Below, one piece after another: positions 31,076 through 40,991 of a stretch of DNA of 50,680 bases; positions within the stretch are counted from its first letter, which is position 1; each line of letters opens with the position of its first letter. The stretch covers positions 39,233-89,912 of the forward strand of contig GG745383.1 in assembly GCA_000151295.1 (NCBI GenBank). The letters run 5' to 3'. Under the pieces are notes generated by a model that saw only the letters and a program-made list of their open reading frames with translations, was not told where the DNA came from and did not search any database. Origin of the DNA: Allomyces macrogynus ATCC 38327 (taxonomy: Eukaryota > Blastocladiomycota > Blastocladiomycetes > Blastocladiales > Blastocladiaceae). The position numbers and the translations under genes are program-made.

Positions 31076-31263
31076 TTTCGCAAGGTTGAGCGGGAGAAGG
31101 AATGCATTTGGTGTGTGCACTCTGCACTTCAGCGGTGGTGGCAACCATAACCTAGGTTGCCACCATCATTTACACAAGAATCCAACTCGAACAGCTCCAA
31201 CAAGGAAACAATGAGGGAAGACAAAAAAACAAGAAACACAAATGCGAGACGAACACTTCGACA
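31076..31263 (-). repeat. copia B 3' LTR
   Basis: 188 bases. In element sense it starts TGTCGAAGTG and ends CTTGCGAAA; the 3' end is not the usual CA. Ends are fixed by the AATTG duplication. Confidence 0.95.
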
Positions 31264-31284
31264 CTCCCCCACGGCGAGCATTCC

Positions 31285-34200
31285 CTACGCGCGCGGAGCA
31301 ATCACTTCCGCAACTCCAATCATGTCACGAAGCTTGCGGAACGCAGGAGCAGCAAGCGGCTTGGTCAAAATGTCGGCAATCTGGTTCTCCGTGTCCACGC
31401 GCCGCAGGTCAATCGTCTTCTTGGCAACTTGGTCCTGCAACCAGTGGGCGTGGATCTCAACGTGTTTCGACGAGAGCAGCGCGTCCTTGGCAACACGCTC
31501 CGCCGACTCATTATCTTCCATGAGCGGCGTCGGTCCATCTTGTTTGTACCCGAGCTCTTCCAGCAGCGCGCGTATCGTGAGGATCGTGTCGCCCGCTAAG
31601 CTTGCCGACACGTACTCAGCAGCCATGGTCGACTTTGCCACGAGCGTCTGCTTCTTCAAGTGCCAGGCGACAGGGCTACCGCCAACCCATATCACAAAAC
31701 CCGATGTCGACTTGCGGTCGCCACGATCCTCGGCCCAATCGGCATCAGCAAACGCGTCAAGTTTCATATCCTTGCCCAAAAACTTGATGCCGAGGTTCGA
31801 CGTGCCCAACAGGTACCCAACAAGCCGCTTTGCGGCCTCGAGATGTAGCGTACCAGGTGCATGCATGAAACGGCCAAGAATTGCAGTCGCAGCGGCAATG
31901 TCCGGCTGCGTTTTCGTCGCCGCAAAGAGCAGCGACCCGACAATGGCGAGGTACTCAGTCTTTACAACTGGATCAGTGATCTTGGGCAACTCGAGCAGCT
32001 CCTTGAAGTCGTTGGGTCGCATCGGGATCACCGGCCGCATCTTTTCGGGGATCTGGAACCGCTTGCCCATTGACTTGACGTACTGGCTCTGGTCTAGGTA
32101 AATCGACCCTTCGTCACTGTACGTAATCTTGCACCCGAGCAACCATGCCGCATCGCCCAAGTCGTGCACCTTGAACTCGGACTTCAACTTGTCGACAATC
32201 CACTTGCGCAGCTCCTTGGTTGACGTGACAATCGGCAAGTCGTCGACATAGACTCCAATGAAGATCACGCCCTTGTCCGTCTTGTGCATGAACAGGCACT
32301 TGTCGTACTTGGACTCTGCAAATCCGAGCGAAATCAGGTAATCGGCCAAACGGCAGAACCACATGCGCGGGGCCTGCTTGGTGCCGTACAGCGCCTTAAC
32401 GAGCATGCAGACCTTGTCCGAGTTCTTCTTGTCAACGAAGCCTGGTGGCTGCTCCATGAGCACGCGCTCCTTGATGTAACCGTACAGGAAGGCCGTCTTG
32501 ATGTCGAGCTGCAGCGGCTGGACCTTGAGATACGCGGCGAGCAACAGAATCAGACGCAGCGTGTCAAACGACGCAACGGGCGCAAACGTGTCCGTGTAAT
32601 GCACGCCTGGAATGGCCGTGTATCCCTTGGCAACAAGTCGCGACTTGGCGCGCACAGGCTTTCCGTCTGCCCCGAGTTTCCACTTGAAGATCCAACCGGA
32701 GCGCATCACCTTGTCGCCTGGGCGGCGGTTGACGAGCACCCATGTCCCATTCTCGACGAGCGAGTTGTACTCGTCGAATGTCAGCGCGCGCCAGTCTGGG
32801 TGCGCTAGCGCTTCCTCGACCGTCTTGGGTTCCCAAACTGCACCCTGGGCGCCGACTTGAGCTGCGGCAACGCATGCGAGCACCGCACTTGCCGACTCAA
32901 CAGACTTGCTGAGATCCAAGTCCGGGTGCGCACGTAGAAACAGTGTCGGCAAATCGAGATCGACAATTCCGGACAGGGGCAAGCCTGAGTCAACGCCAGG
33001 GCCAGCTAGGGAACAAACAAGAGGGGCCGAAGCGTCAGTGCAATCACTATTCAGCCGCAACACGCGCACTTTCTCAACTGCGTCAGCAGCACGTTCGACG
33101 CCCCTTTTAGGTTCAGGATCCACCTCCCCCACATCGGGCGTACTGCGGACGCGGGCAATGGCGTCGGGATCAAAACGGCGAGCGACCTCGGGCTGTAGGC
33201 CGCGCAAATGGCGCGATTGCTGCGCGACGGGCGCTTGAGCATCAGGTCGAAGAGCACCAACACCCCCATCGCTCACTTCTGGCGCATCGGCCTGACGACC
33301 AGGCTCCCCCACGTCTGCGAGGACCCCCACTGGTCCCTGGTCCACCTGCGGCAAACCGGGCCTCTTGCCAACTTGCAGATTATCGCGCTCCAACGCTGGC
33401 CCTGCCAGTGGGAGCTCGGCAATCAGGTTGACCGCGGGAAGTTGATCCGGAACCGCCATAGGCACTTGAACTTGATGACGCCGCGCACCACGCCTGATCT
33501 CCTCATCAACAACTTCATCGCCACCAACGCCATCGACCACAGTCGACGGCACATCCAGTGACCCCAAATCAACTCGCACGGGCGACCCAACCTTGACCTT
33601 GGCCGACGGCAACGTGCAAGGAGCACCAGCAACAACACGCGAGAGCAGAATCGAGCGTAAACTGTTGCCAATGAACTCGCCACCATGGTCACTGTGCAGC
33701 CAGCCCGCAGAGACGCCAAAGAACGACTCGGCGTGCTTCAGCAAATCGAGAAACTGCGGTCCAAAGTCGCCCTTGCGCCAGAGAAGCAGCACGAAGCACC
33801 AGCGTGAGTACTCGTCCGTGACTGTTGCAATGTAGTTGACACCCCCCATGCCAACCGTCTTCATTGACACCAAATCAGCGTGGAGGACGCCAAATAGTCG
33901 ATTCGCACGCAAATGGCGCAGCGGATGTGGCTGGCTGCGTGGGTTGGCCACAAGACACGTCATGCACTCATGTAGCGGCTTGGCCACACCCACATTGCCC
34001 TTGACGCCATGCTCAAGCGTACACACGGCCGAAACGCGATCATGACCAATGTGAAATAGTCGTGCATGCCACAGTTTGGCGAGCAACACCTTCTTGACCG
34101 CATTGGCGGCATCCACACCAACAGGGCGCTGACCCCAAACGTCGAGTACCTGCACGTCCTTGGTCGGTCCTTTCTCGCACACGCCTGGGACGATCCACGT

Positions 34201-35916
34201 ATCCCTATGCCACACGCCCTTGGCGAGCAGATCTCCTGTCTCACAATGCACAAACTGGACGTCTCGATCCCCGAAGATGACTTGCATGGTAGTCCGATCA
34301 TACAGCTCAGAGACTGAGACAAGCGTCTTGAAGCTGGGAATGTACCAGACTGGGTCGAGGTGAACAATGTTGCCTGAAGGCGTGCGGATGCGCATCGTGC
34401 CCTTGCCAATCGGACGGCACATGCAGTGGTCACCCAGTGAGACGAGGAACCCTTCGCCAGGCCGCATGTTGTTGAGTGTAGCAAACAGCGACTTGTTGCC
34501 GCAGAAGTGTGCGCCAGCGGCCGAATCGACTTTCGGGCTCTGAGCAAGACGTGCGCACGCCGACAAAGGCATCAGCGCGTACGCACGATGATGGTGAGGA
34601 TCCGGTCCTTCATAATTCGATGCATCATCATGAATGATGGGCGGGTACGTGCCGGGCGGCGTCGCCATGCCCTGATGGCTTTGACGTTCAAGTCTCACGA
34701 TTTCGGGGCAGAGGGCGACAATCGGGTAGTGCGCAAATCCGTCAAATTCAGCAGCACCAAAAACAACACCAGCGGCGTCCGCACCACGGGCAGACGCCAT
34801 CAAACGCTCATACTCGTCCACCGACAAATGCACCATTGCATGTTCGTCGCCGTCCTTGGCCACAACATTCGCGCCCTTCTTTTTGCGCCAGTTCGCGGTT
34901 TCAGCGCCGTTCTTGCGCTGGTGGTCCCGGTTCGGGCAGAAGCGCACGTAATGACCAATCTTGCCACAGTTGTGACAGGCTTTCGTGTCCTTGCGCTTCG
35001 TCACAACAAGCGCCTGCGTCTCAGTCCCAGAGCTGCGTTCTAGCTGGTCAGCAGCCCCCTTGAGAATCGTCTGTAATTCGACGATCGCCATTTCCTCATA
35101 GTGCTCGCCCAAGGAGAGCACCGTTGGTGAATACTCGGGCGGCAGCGAGGAGAGCAGTGCGAGGACCAAGAACGAGTCGGCAAAGTCGGTGCGCAGATGC
35201 GAGGACGACTTGGCACGTTCATGGCGCCGAATCACGTCAAAACGGCGTTGCAAATCAGCAATGTGCTCGCGAACCGCAGCAGCACCAGAGCCCGACATGG
35301 GCTTTGTGAACAGCCCCTTGACATTGGCAAGATGAGCTTGCGCAGAACGCTTGTCAAAACGAGCACGCAGCAGCGCCCACGCATCAGCGACACAGGTGGC
35401 GTCCGAGAAGACCGGCAGGAGTTCAGACGCAATGGCAGACGGCAAAACGACCTTGATGATGCTCCGGATGCACGACTTGGCCTTGTAGCTGTTGTGGGCC
35501 ATGCACTTCTTGCGTTCAGCACCCGCAGGACCATTCCAAAAGATCGCGTCGGCAACAAACTTGACGTCCGAGTCGAGCTCAATGAGTTTCTTGAATTGCG
35601 CGTCCGTCATTTCCTCTTGCTGTTGCAGTGACACGACCTCGAAATCGGCATCAACCAAAATCTTGAAGGACTTGAGTTCGAGCAGGTCTTCGAGCTGGTC
35701 AGCGGTCAAAAAACCGAGAAAACGGTCAGCAAACGTCGGCCAGTTCGAGCCATCGGCCTTGAGCATCTCAATTGTTGCTGGTTGGCCGGAGATCGGCGTC
35801 TTGACCAAGACAGACGAGGTCATGGTGACGGTCATGGTGCAGGTCGAAAGTTGGCAAAAATCGTTGAAATCGAGTTGAAAAAATCGGCATCGCGCTGTCT
35901 CGAGCGGATGCAGCAC
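31285..35916 (-). CDS. copia Gag-Pol polyprotein with deleted integrase C-terminus
   Basis: One unbroken frame of 1543 codons. Gag has a CX2CX4HX4C zinc knuckle (CHNCGKIGHYVRFC, near residue 320). Protease has D-S-A-A where D-S-G-A is usual (VDSAAGAHF). The integrase zinc-binding region (LWHARLFHIGH...CMTC) and the first two catalytic Asp (HADLVSM, HSDHGGEF) are present. At about 33655 the frame then jumps, at a TCGCGTGTTGTTG match, straight to sequence that in copy A lies downstream of the integrase C-terminal half. The third catalytic acid and the C-terminal domain are gone. Reverse transcriptase is complete (QLDIKTAFLYG, YVDD), as is RNase H (ADADWAED, KSTMAAEY). The product could reverse transcribe but should not integrate without help. 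Confidence 0.93.
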   Translation of the reverse strand: MLHPLETARCRFFQLDFNDFCQLSTCTMTVTMTSSVLVKTPISGQPATIEMLKADGSNWPTFADRFLGFLTADQLEDLLELKSFKILVDADFEVVSLQQQEEMTDAQFKKLIELDSDVKFVADAIFWNGPAGAERKKCMAHNSYKAKSCIRSIIKVVLPSAIASELLPVFSDATCVADAWALLRARFDKRSAQAHLANVKGLFTKPMSGSGAAAVREHIADLQRRFDVIRRHERAKSSSHLRTDFADSFLVLALLSSLPPEYSPTVLSLGEHYEEMAIVELQTILKGAADQLERSSGTETQALVVTKRKDTKACHNCGKIGHYVRFCPNRDHQRKNGAETANWRKKKGANVVAKDGDEHAMVHLSVDEYERLMASARGADAAGVVFGAAEFDGFAHYPIVALCPEIVRLERQSHQGMATPPGTYPPIIHDDASNYEGPDPHHHRAYALMPLSACARLAQSPKVDSAAGAHFCGNKSLFATLNNMRPGEGFLVSLGDHCMCRPIGKGTMRIRTPSGNIVHLDPVWYIPSFKTLVSVSELYDRTTMQVIFGDRDVQFVHCETGDLLAKGVWHRDTWIVPGVCEKGPTKDVQVLDVWGQRPVGVDAANAVKKVLLAKLWHARLFHIGHDRVSAVCTLEHGVKGNVGVAKPLHECMTCLVANPRSQPHPLRHLRANRLFGVLHADLVSMKTVGMGGVNYIATVTDEYSRWCFVLLLWRKGDFGPQFLDLLKHAESFFGVSAGWLHSDHGGEFIGNSLRSILLSRVVAGAPCTLPSAKVKVGSPVRVDLGSLDVPSTVVDGVGGDEVVDEEIRRGARRHQVQVPMAVPDQLPAVNLIAELPLAGPALERDNLQVGKRPGLPQVDQGPVGVLADVGEPGRQADAPEVSDGGVGALRPDAQAPVAQQSRHLRGLQPEVARRFDPDAIARVRSTPDVGEVDPEPKRGVERAADAVEKVRVLRLNSDCTDASAPLVCSLAGPGVDSGLPLSGIVDLDLPTLFLRAHPDLDLSKSVESASAVLACVAAAQVGAQGAVWEPKTVEEALAHPDWRALTFDEYNSLVENGTWVLVNRRPGDKVMRSGWIFKWKLGADGKPVRAKSRLVAKGYTAIPGVHYTDTFAPVASFDTLRLILLLAAYLKVQPLQLDIKTAFLYGYIKERVLMEQPPGFVDKKNSDKVCMLVKALYGTKQAPRMWFCRLADYLISLGFAESKYDKCLFMHKTDKGVIFIGVYVDDLPIVTSTKELRKWIVDKLKSEFKVHDLGDAAWLLGCKITYSDEGSIYLDQSQYVKSMGKRFQIPEKMRPVIPMRPNDFKELLELPKITDPVVKTEYLAIVGSLLFAATKTQPDIAAATAILGRFMHAPGTLHLEAAKRLVGYLLGTSNLGIKFLGKDMKLDAFADADWAEDRGDRKSTSGFVIWVGGSPVAWHLKKQTLVAKSTMAAEYVSASLAGDTILTIRALLEELGYKQDGPTPLMEDNESAERVAKDALLSSKHVEIHAHWLQDQVAKKTIDLRRVDTENQIADILTKPLAAPAFRKLRDMIGVAEVIAPRA

Positions 35917-36108
35917 GTTTCAGGTGGTGGTGGTTTGAGTTTTGGTTGTCGTCGTCGTCGTCGTGGTGACGGATGGGTCCAGCGTGGCCCCCACTCGGTC
36001 GGTCAGTCAAATCGGTCCGTTTCTCGCAGAAATCGGCGAGCACAGCAGCAGCGGGTCCACGACGAGGATATCAGCAGCGTTCGTTCGGTCCGTGAGCGCT
36101 TGGGATGC

Positions 36109-36125
36109 GCTCAGGGCTCATAACC
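36109..36125 (-). other. copia B primer-binding site
   Basis: In element sense GGTTATGAGCCCTGAGC starts immediately after the LTR and matches the anticodon arm of initiator tRNA-Met, as in the mini-copia. Confidence 0.78.
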
Positions 36126-36313
36126 TTTCGCAAGGTTGAGCAGGAGAAGGAATGCATTTGGTGTGTGCACTCTGCACTTCAGCGGTGGTGGCAACCATAA
36201 CCTAGGTTGCCACCATCATTTACACAAGAATCCAACTCGAACAGCTCCAACAAGGAAACAATGAGGGAAGACAAAAAAACAAGAAACACAAATGCGAGAC
36301 GAATACTTCAACA
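36126..36313 (-). repeat. copia B 5' LTR
   Basis: 188 bases. Relative to the 3' LTR it has three transitions (two at CpG, one at CpA), no gaps. It contains the perfect hairpin GGTGGCAACC/GGTTGCCACC. Confidence 0.95.
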
Positions 36314-36318
36314 AATTG

Positions 36319-36466
36319 TTGCATGTCGTCGAAATTGGATTGGGAAAAACGGCACAGCATTGTCATGAGTGGATGCAACACGTTTCAAGTTGTGGTGGTG
36401 TGAGTTTCAGTTGTCGTTGTCATTGTCGTGGTGATGGATGGGTCCAGTGTGGCACCCCTCAGTTGT
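36319..36466 (-). mobile_element. copia C leader, separated from its gag by copia B
   Basis: Matches the 5' leader of copies B and D (near 35850-36000 and 27400-27540) with the same CpG decay as copy C. It stops abruptly at 36466, where an oppositely oriented copia fragment begins. Confidence 0.8.
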
Positions 36467-37101
36467 TTGCCACAACCAAGATGCACCTGGACATTGCTGC
36501 TGCAACTGTGATTCTTGGCTGTTTCATGCACACACCTGGTCCACTACATCTCTAGGCCACAAAATGGCTTGTTGGGTACCTGTTGGGTATGTTGAACCTC
36601 AGCTTGCATTTGCCAATGCAGCTTGGATACATGCAGAATGGATTGACACCACTCATGGAGGACAATGAGTTGGTAGAGTACATTGCCAAGGATGTGCTGC
36701 TCCCATCTAAACATGTCGAGATCCACACACACTGTTTGCAGGACCAAGTCACCAAGTAGACGATTGACCTGCAGCACATGGACATGGAGAACCAGATTGC
36801 TGACATTTTGACCAAGCTGCTTGCTGCTCCTGCATTCCACAAGCTTTGCAACATGGTTGGACTTGCAGAAGTGCCTGTCTTGCATGCATAGGGAATGCTC
36901 ACCATGGGGGAATGTCAAAGTGTTCAACTTGCATTTGTGTCTTTTCTTTGCTGTTTTCCTTCTTCTTTCATTGTTGGAGCTGTTCAAGTTGGATTCACAT
37001 GTATATATATCATGGTTGCAACCTATGCTATGGTTGCCATCACAGTTGAAGTGAAGAATGCACACACCAAATGTATTCCTCTCCCACTCAACCTTGCAAA
37101 A
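36467..37101 (+). mobile_element. copia copy E remnant: RNase H end and 3' LTR
   Basis: Plus-strand fragment of copia from the end of reverse transcriptase through a shortened RNase H (36467-36891), then a purine tract and a diverged LTR (36913-37101). It has in-frame stops (TAG at 36554, TAG at 36757) and a deletion removing most of RNase H around 36600. It is strongly CpG-depleted and probably old. Confidence 0.85.
36913..37101 (+). repeat. copia LTR, diverged (copy E)
   Basis: TGTCAAAGTG to CCTTGCAAAA. The hairpin is degraded (GGTTGCAACC...GGTTGCCATC) and there is a local TATATATAT not seen in other copies. Confidence 0.85.
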
Positions 37102-37404
37102 GAACCAGCAGCCAGCCCTGAGCGCTTCATTGCTCAATGTGTGAGCTCTCATGAGCTCTGTGTCAGTAGTTGCTTACAGTGACCCAGAATCTGTGATTTG
37201 CTCTTTGAATGGTGCAAACATTCCACATGCACTGCAAAGTTGGGCTGATGCACTTTCCCCTTGCAGGAATGACAACATGAGCATAAAGTGTGAATGGCAC
37301 AGGTACCATTTTACCACAGCATTGGTTGAAAAACTCCCAACTGACGAGATTGACGCCTGTCAGTTTGGAAGCAGTAATCAAGAAATGTGCAAATGAGCAA
37401 GCTG
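37102..37404. other. unassigned flank of the retrotransposon block
   Basis: CpG-poor sequence resembling decayed repeat DNA, with no recognised domain. It grades into normal-composition host DNA from about 37500. Confidence 0.4.
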
Positions 37405-40400
37405 TCATGTCTTGTTGATCAGCATTGCACACTCTGCAGGTGTGTGCTTTTGATTGAGCAGAACTTCACAGACAAAGTCAACTTCAATATTGTATCCTCC
37501 TATGCACAAGTCGCCATCATCAGTCTCCTCCTCCCCGCGCTGTTTGACTTCCTGCCACAAGTTGCAAGTTTGACAGCATCGATCCTTGACCTCGCGCTTT
37601 CGACACACCCTTGGCGTGGCCCAGTGGGCTCTTCTGCAATCAATCGTGGTGAGCACTCGAGAATTTCCGAGGTGAGACGACTCGAAACGCACCTTCGCAC
37701 CACGAAACGCGCCGATCATGGCACCGACAGCCCCATTCCCCGCGCCTGGCGGTGATCCCGGATCGGTCTTGGCGCTGCTGCCCGCCTCGTAGTCGTACAC
37801 CTTGATGGACCCTGCAGTCACGAGCCCGCCCTGCCCATGGTCGCGCTCGGCGACTTGGTACACGCGCCGTGTCGGGTGCGCCGACGCATCGACGATGCTC
37901 CCATGGCTGCCATACATTGGAATGACGGGCGTCGGGTGGTCGCTCAACACACCGCTCTAAACACACGATACAGGGTTTGTTGTGAACGACAATATCGAGT
38001 CGGTCAAGTGCGCACCACATCACCACCTTGGAGCCTCGAATGAAACGCACCCCATCATTGCCGCTCAAATCGTCGTCTGCGCCGCGGTTGCTCTCTAGCC
38101 CACTTACCGCATCTGCACCTGCACGCTCGCCGACCAGCTTGACCTGCCCGGTCGCAAATGCGCGCGACATGGTCTTGAACCGCTTCAAATACGTCATGGC
38201 GCGGTCCATTTCCTGCTTTTCCGAGGTCAAGGCGTCAAGCTCATTGACGCGGACATGGTTCTGTCGAAGTCACGTCTGGACGTGAGTCTTTGCGAACGTG
38301 ATGAGAAACAGGAAACGACCACATCAACGTACCACGACGTCCGGCACGCGAATGCGCACGGTCTTGAAATCGGCCGGGTGCACGGTCAAGTCCAACGGTG
38401 CGTGCATCCCGCCGCAACCGTTGCTGCCGGGCATGATGCCTGCGGCCAAATCCTCCAATCCTGTCGCTGCCCGTCCCACGCCGTCGCTTCTCGTCGAAGA
38501 TACGAGGTCGGACCGGGCTCGCGAGAGCCGCTTGTTGCGCTCACGGCGCGACTGCTTGGACCTCTGCGCCAAAAAGCTTTCAAACGTCGTGACCATGAAC
38601 TTGAACTCTTCGGTGCGCTTCTTGACCTCGCGCTCGAGGTACTCGATCCACTTTTCGCGCTCCCTGATCTGCCGCGTGAGCTTGCCATTCTCATCGAGCA
38701 ACGCGTCATACTGCGTCGACAAGTCGCCGTAGTGCTTGGCGACCTCGGTCGTCTCGCGCGAAATGCGCTTGAGCATGTTCTCGATCGTGTTCTCGCCCGT
38801 GCCCTTGGACTCCATGTTGAGCCGAATGACCTTGTGCCGCAAAAACTCCTTTTCTTGCAGCACTTGCGCGTACCGTAGCCGCTCCTGCTCGAGCTGCGTC
38901 GTGTGCTGCAGGTCCTTGGTCACAATCAGCTCGTCGCGCTCGGCAATCGTCTTGTTCTTGGCCTCGAGCGCCACAATCAGGTCCTTGATTTTGGTCTCGA
39001 GCATCTTGATGTGAGCCGCAAGCTTGTCGGCTTTGGCCTCGAGCGTGCTGTTTTGCCGCTGCAGCAGCGAAATGACGTGCTTCTGCTCAGACTCTTGCTG
39101 CGTGCGAATGCGCTCGAGCTCGAGCGTATACTCCTTGCGCACATTTTCAATGTCGAGCTCGTGCTTTTGCAGCAGCGACGTCAAATCACTGCCCTCGATC
39201 AGGTTCATAATCTTGGCGTCCTTGGAGACCATCATGTCGGCATAAAACTTGTCCTTGGCCTGGATAATGTACCTGGATTGGCAAATGGGGATGTGATCGT
39301 CGTCCCAGGGTCGCGCGCCAGTCAGTTCTGGATCGAGCATGCGCAGGACCGACTGGGTTGCGCGCGCGCGCGGAACAAAACAAAACGAACATGATCTCGT
39401 TCTCGTAGCGAATCGACTGGTTGATGATCTCGTCTTCGAGCTTGCTGATCTCGACGCAGACGAGAAACTCGCTCGTCTTCTTGTACTCCTCGAAGAGCGT
39501 CTGCAGCGTGTAGAGCATGGCCTGGTGCTCCATCATCATGGCGCGCTTTTCATCGTACTGCTCCTTCTTGTGCGTCTCAAACGCGACCTTAAGCCGCTCG
39601 TACTCTTGCGTCTGCAGCTGGCGGTACGAGTCGTTTTCGAGCTTGGTTACCTGAATAAACTCCTCGTACTGGTGCTTGACCTGGTCGAGCAGCGACTCGA
39701 GCCCCTGCAGCTGCGTCTGCTGCTCGGCGTACTTGCGCGCGGCCTCGGAGGTCATGTCCTGGATCTGCCGCTTTTGGCGGTCGTTGACGGCCTCGGCCTC
39801 AGCCAGCAGGTCGCGCAGCTGGCCGAGCTGCTTCGCGAGCGTCGCGTCCGGGTTGGCGGCCTTAGTCTGGTCGGGTTTTTCGGCGAGCCGCACGGCTTCG
39901 CGCGAGGCCTTGTACCGGTCAAAGTCGTTTTGCAAGTCGTTGAAGTCCTTTTCGAGCTGGTCTGCGCGAGGTGTGGGTGAATGTGGTGGTGGTGAGCGCG
40001 AAACCGGGGCTAGCGACGCGGTGGAGAAGCGAGTGAAGAGTGCGAACCGTTGGCCTGCTCTTGGGCCTCGAGGTCGACCTGCAGTTGCTTGATCTCGTCC
40101 TTGAGCTGCCGGATCTCGTTGTTCTTGCGGTCAATGGTGTAGAGCGCCTCCTCGAGGTCCTTGGACGTGGGACCAACTCCAGTTGGCTACAGCAACATGT
40201 GTGCTGGAAATGAGCAGAGGTTGGTGCTGGAAGAACGAATGTGCTCTCAGAGTCGGTAGATACCATTCCCCCTGCGGCACCCTTCTTCCCGTTCTACGGA
40301 CAAGTCGGCGTGGCTGGTGGTCAGTTCACACATGGGCCAGTCGCGTGGTCGGCAGGCACAAATGAACAACGGCAACCGACCCCATTCTTGTTTTGCGATG

Positions 40401-40639
40401 GAGCATCCTGGTTGGCCCGAGCTTGCTGCAGCTCCTCCTCGAGCGCCTCGATCTGCAGCGACTTGCTGACGAGCTACGGGCGGCGCGCACGCCAACGACG
40501 GTCAGAAATCCTTGCTCGCTGGTGTTTGCGTTCTTGATGAGCGGAAGGGCACTTCTCGGTTCAGAGCATGGTTCTTGGCGCGCAAGTCGTTGGCCTCGGC
40601 AAATAGTTGCTGGACCAAGTCGGCGTCGGCTTTGTCCAT
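37405..40639 (-). CDS. multi-exon coiled-coil protein, unidentified
   Basis: Start ATG at 40639. Supported exons: 40639-40553, 40473 to about 40390, about 40180-40048, 39961-39382, 39272-38333, 38260-38027 and 37956 to a stop no later than 37405; introns are GT-AG, 70-109 bases where resolved. The protein is coiled coil for about 600 residues (LQIEALEEELQQA, DRKNNEIRQLKDEI, EKDFNDLQNDFDRY, KDKFYADMMVSKDAKIM), then a basic Ser-rich stretch (RSKQSRRERNKRLSRARS) and a globular-looking C-terminus after VRIRVPDVVN. Continuity through each splice join supports the model. I do not recognise the family. A cytoskeletal, centriolar or flagellar role would fit a long coiled coil in a zoosporic fungus, but that is speculation. 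The C-terminal exon past about 37650 is doubtful. Confidence 0.75.
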
Positions 40640-40991
40640 GGTCGTTGCGCGGAGCAGAGTTAGCCTGGGGTTGTCGCGGATGGCCGAGAGCGGGCAGTTT
40701 CGACTCGGGTAGCTGATGGGTGGGCGACTCCTTCGAGGTTGCAGCAAGTTGTTGATGCCTGTTTGTGATGGTCGAGGCGCGAAGTCGTTGACGTCGTCGT
40801 CGTTGCAATTGCGTCGCTGGCGCACGCGGGCAGGAGGCGCGGTTCACCCACGTTCAAGTCACACGCAGGTGAAGTGCAGTGGAGACGTGCTACCTGGAGC
40901 ACACGCTTTTCCGCAAAGCAATCTGACAACCCGTCCATCTCTTCATCTCCGACCAGATACTCCAGATCACTTGCTGCAACGCCATCACGAA
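40640..40991. promoter_or_regulatory. divergent intergenic region, coiled-coil / WD40 genes
   Basis: 352 bases between opposing start codons, presumed to contain both promoters. No TATA-like element or other clear motif seen. Confidence 0.5.

Larger units (their letters stand above)
31071..36318 (-). mobile_element. copia copy B, full-length with LTRs and AATTG duplication
   Basis: The element is 31076-36313 (5238 bases), flanked by AATTG at 31071-31075 and 36314-36318. It has two 188-base LTRs differing at three sites, a primer site at 36125-36109, a leader, one long gag-pol frame and a purine tract (GTGGGGGAG in element sense) next to the 3' LTR. It is inserted into gag leader DNA of the old copia C. 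It is the most complete retroelement in the window. Confidence 0.95.
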
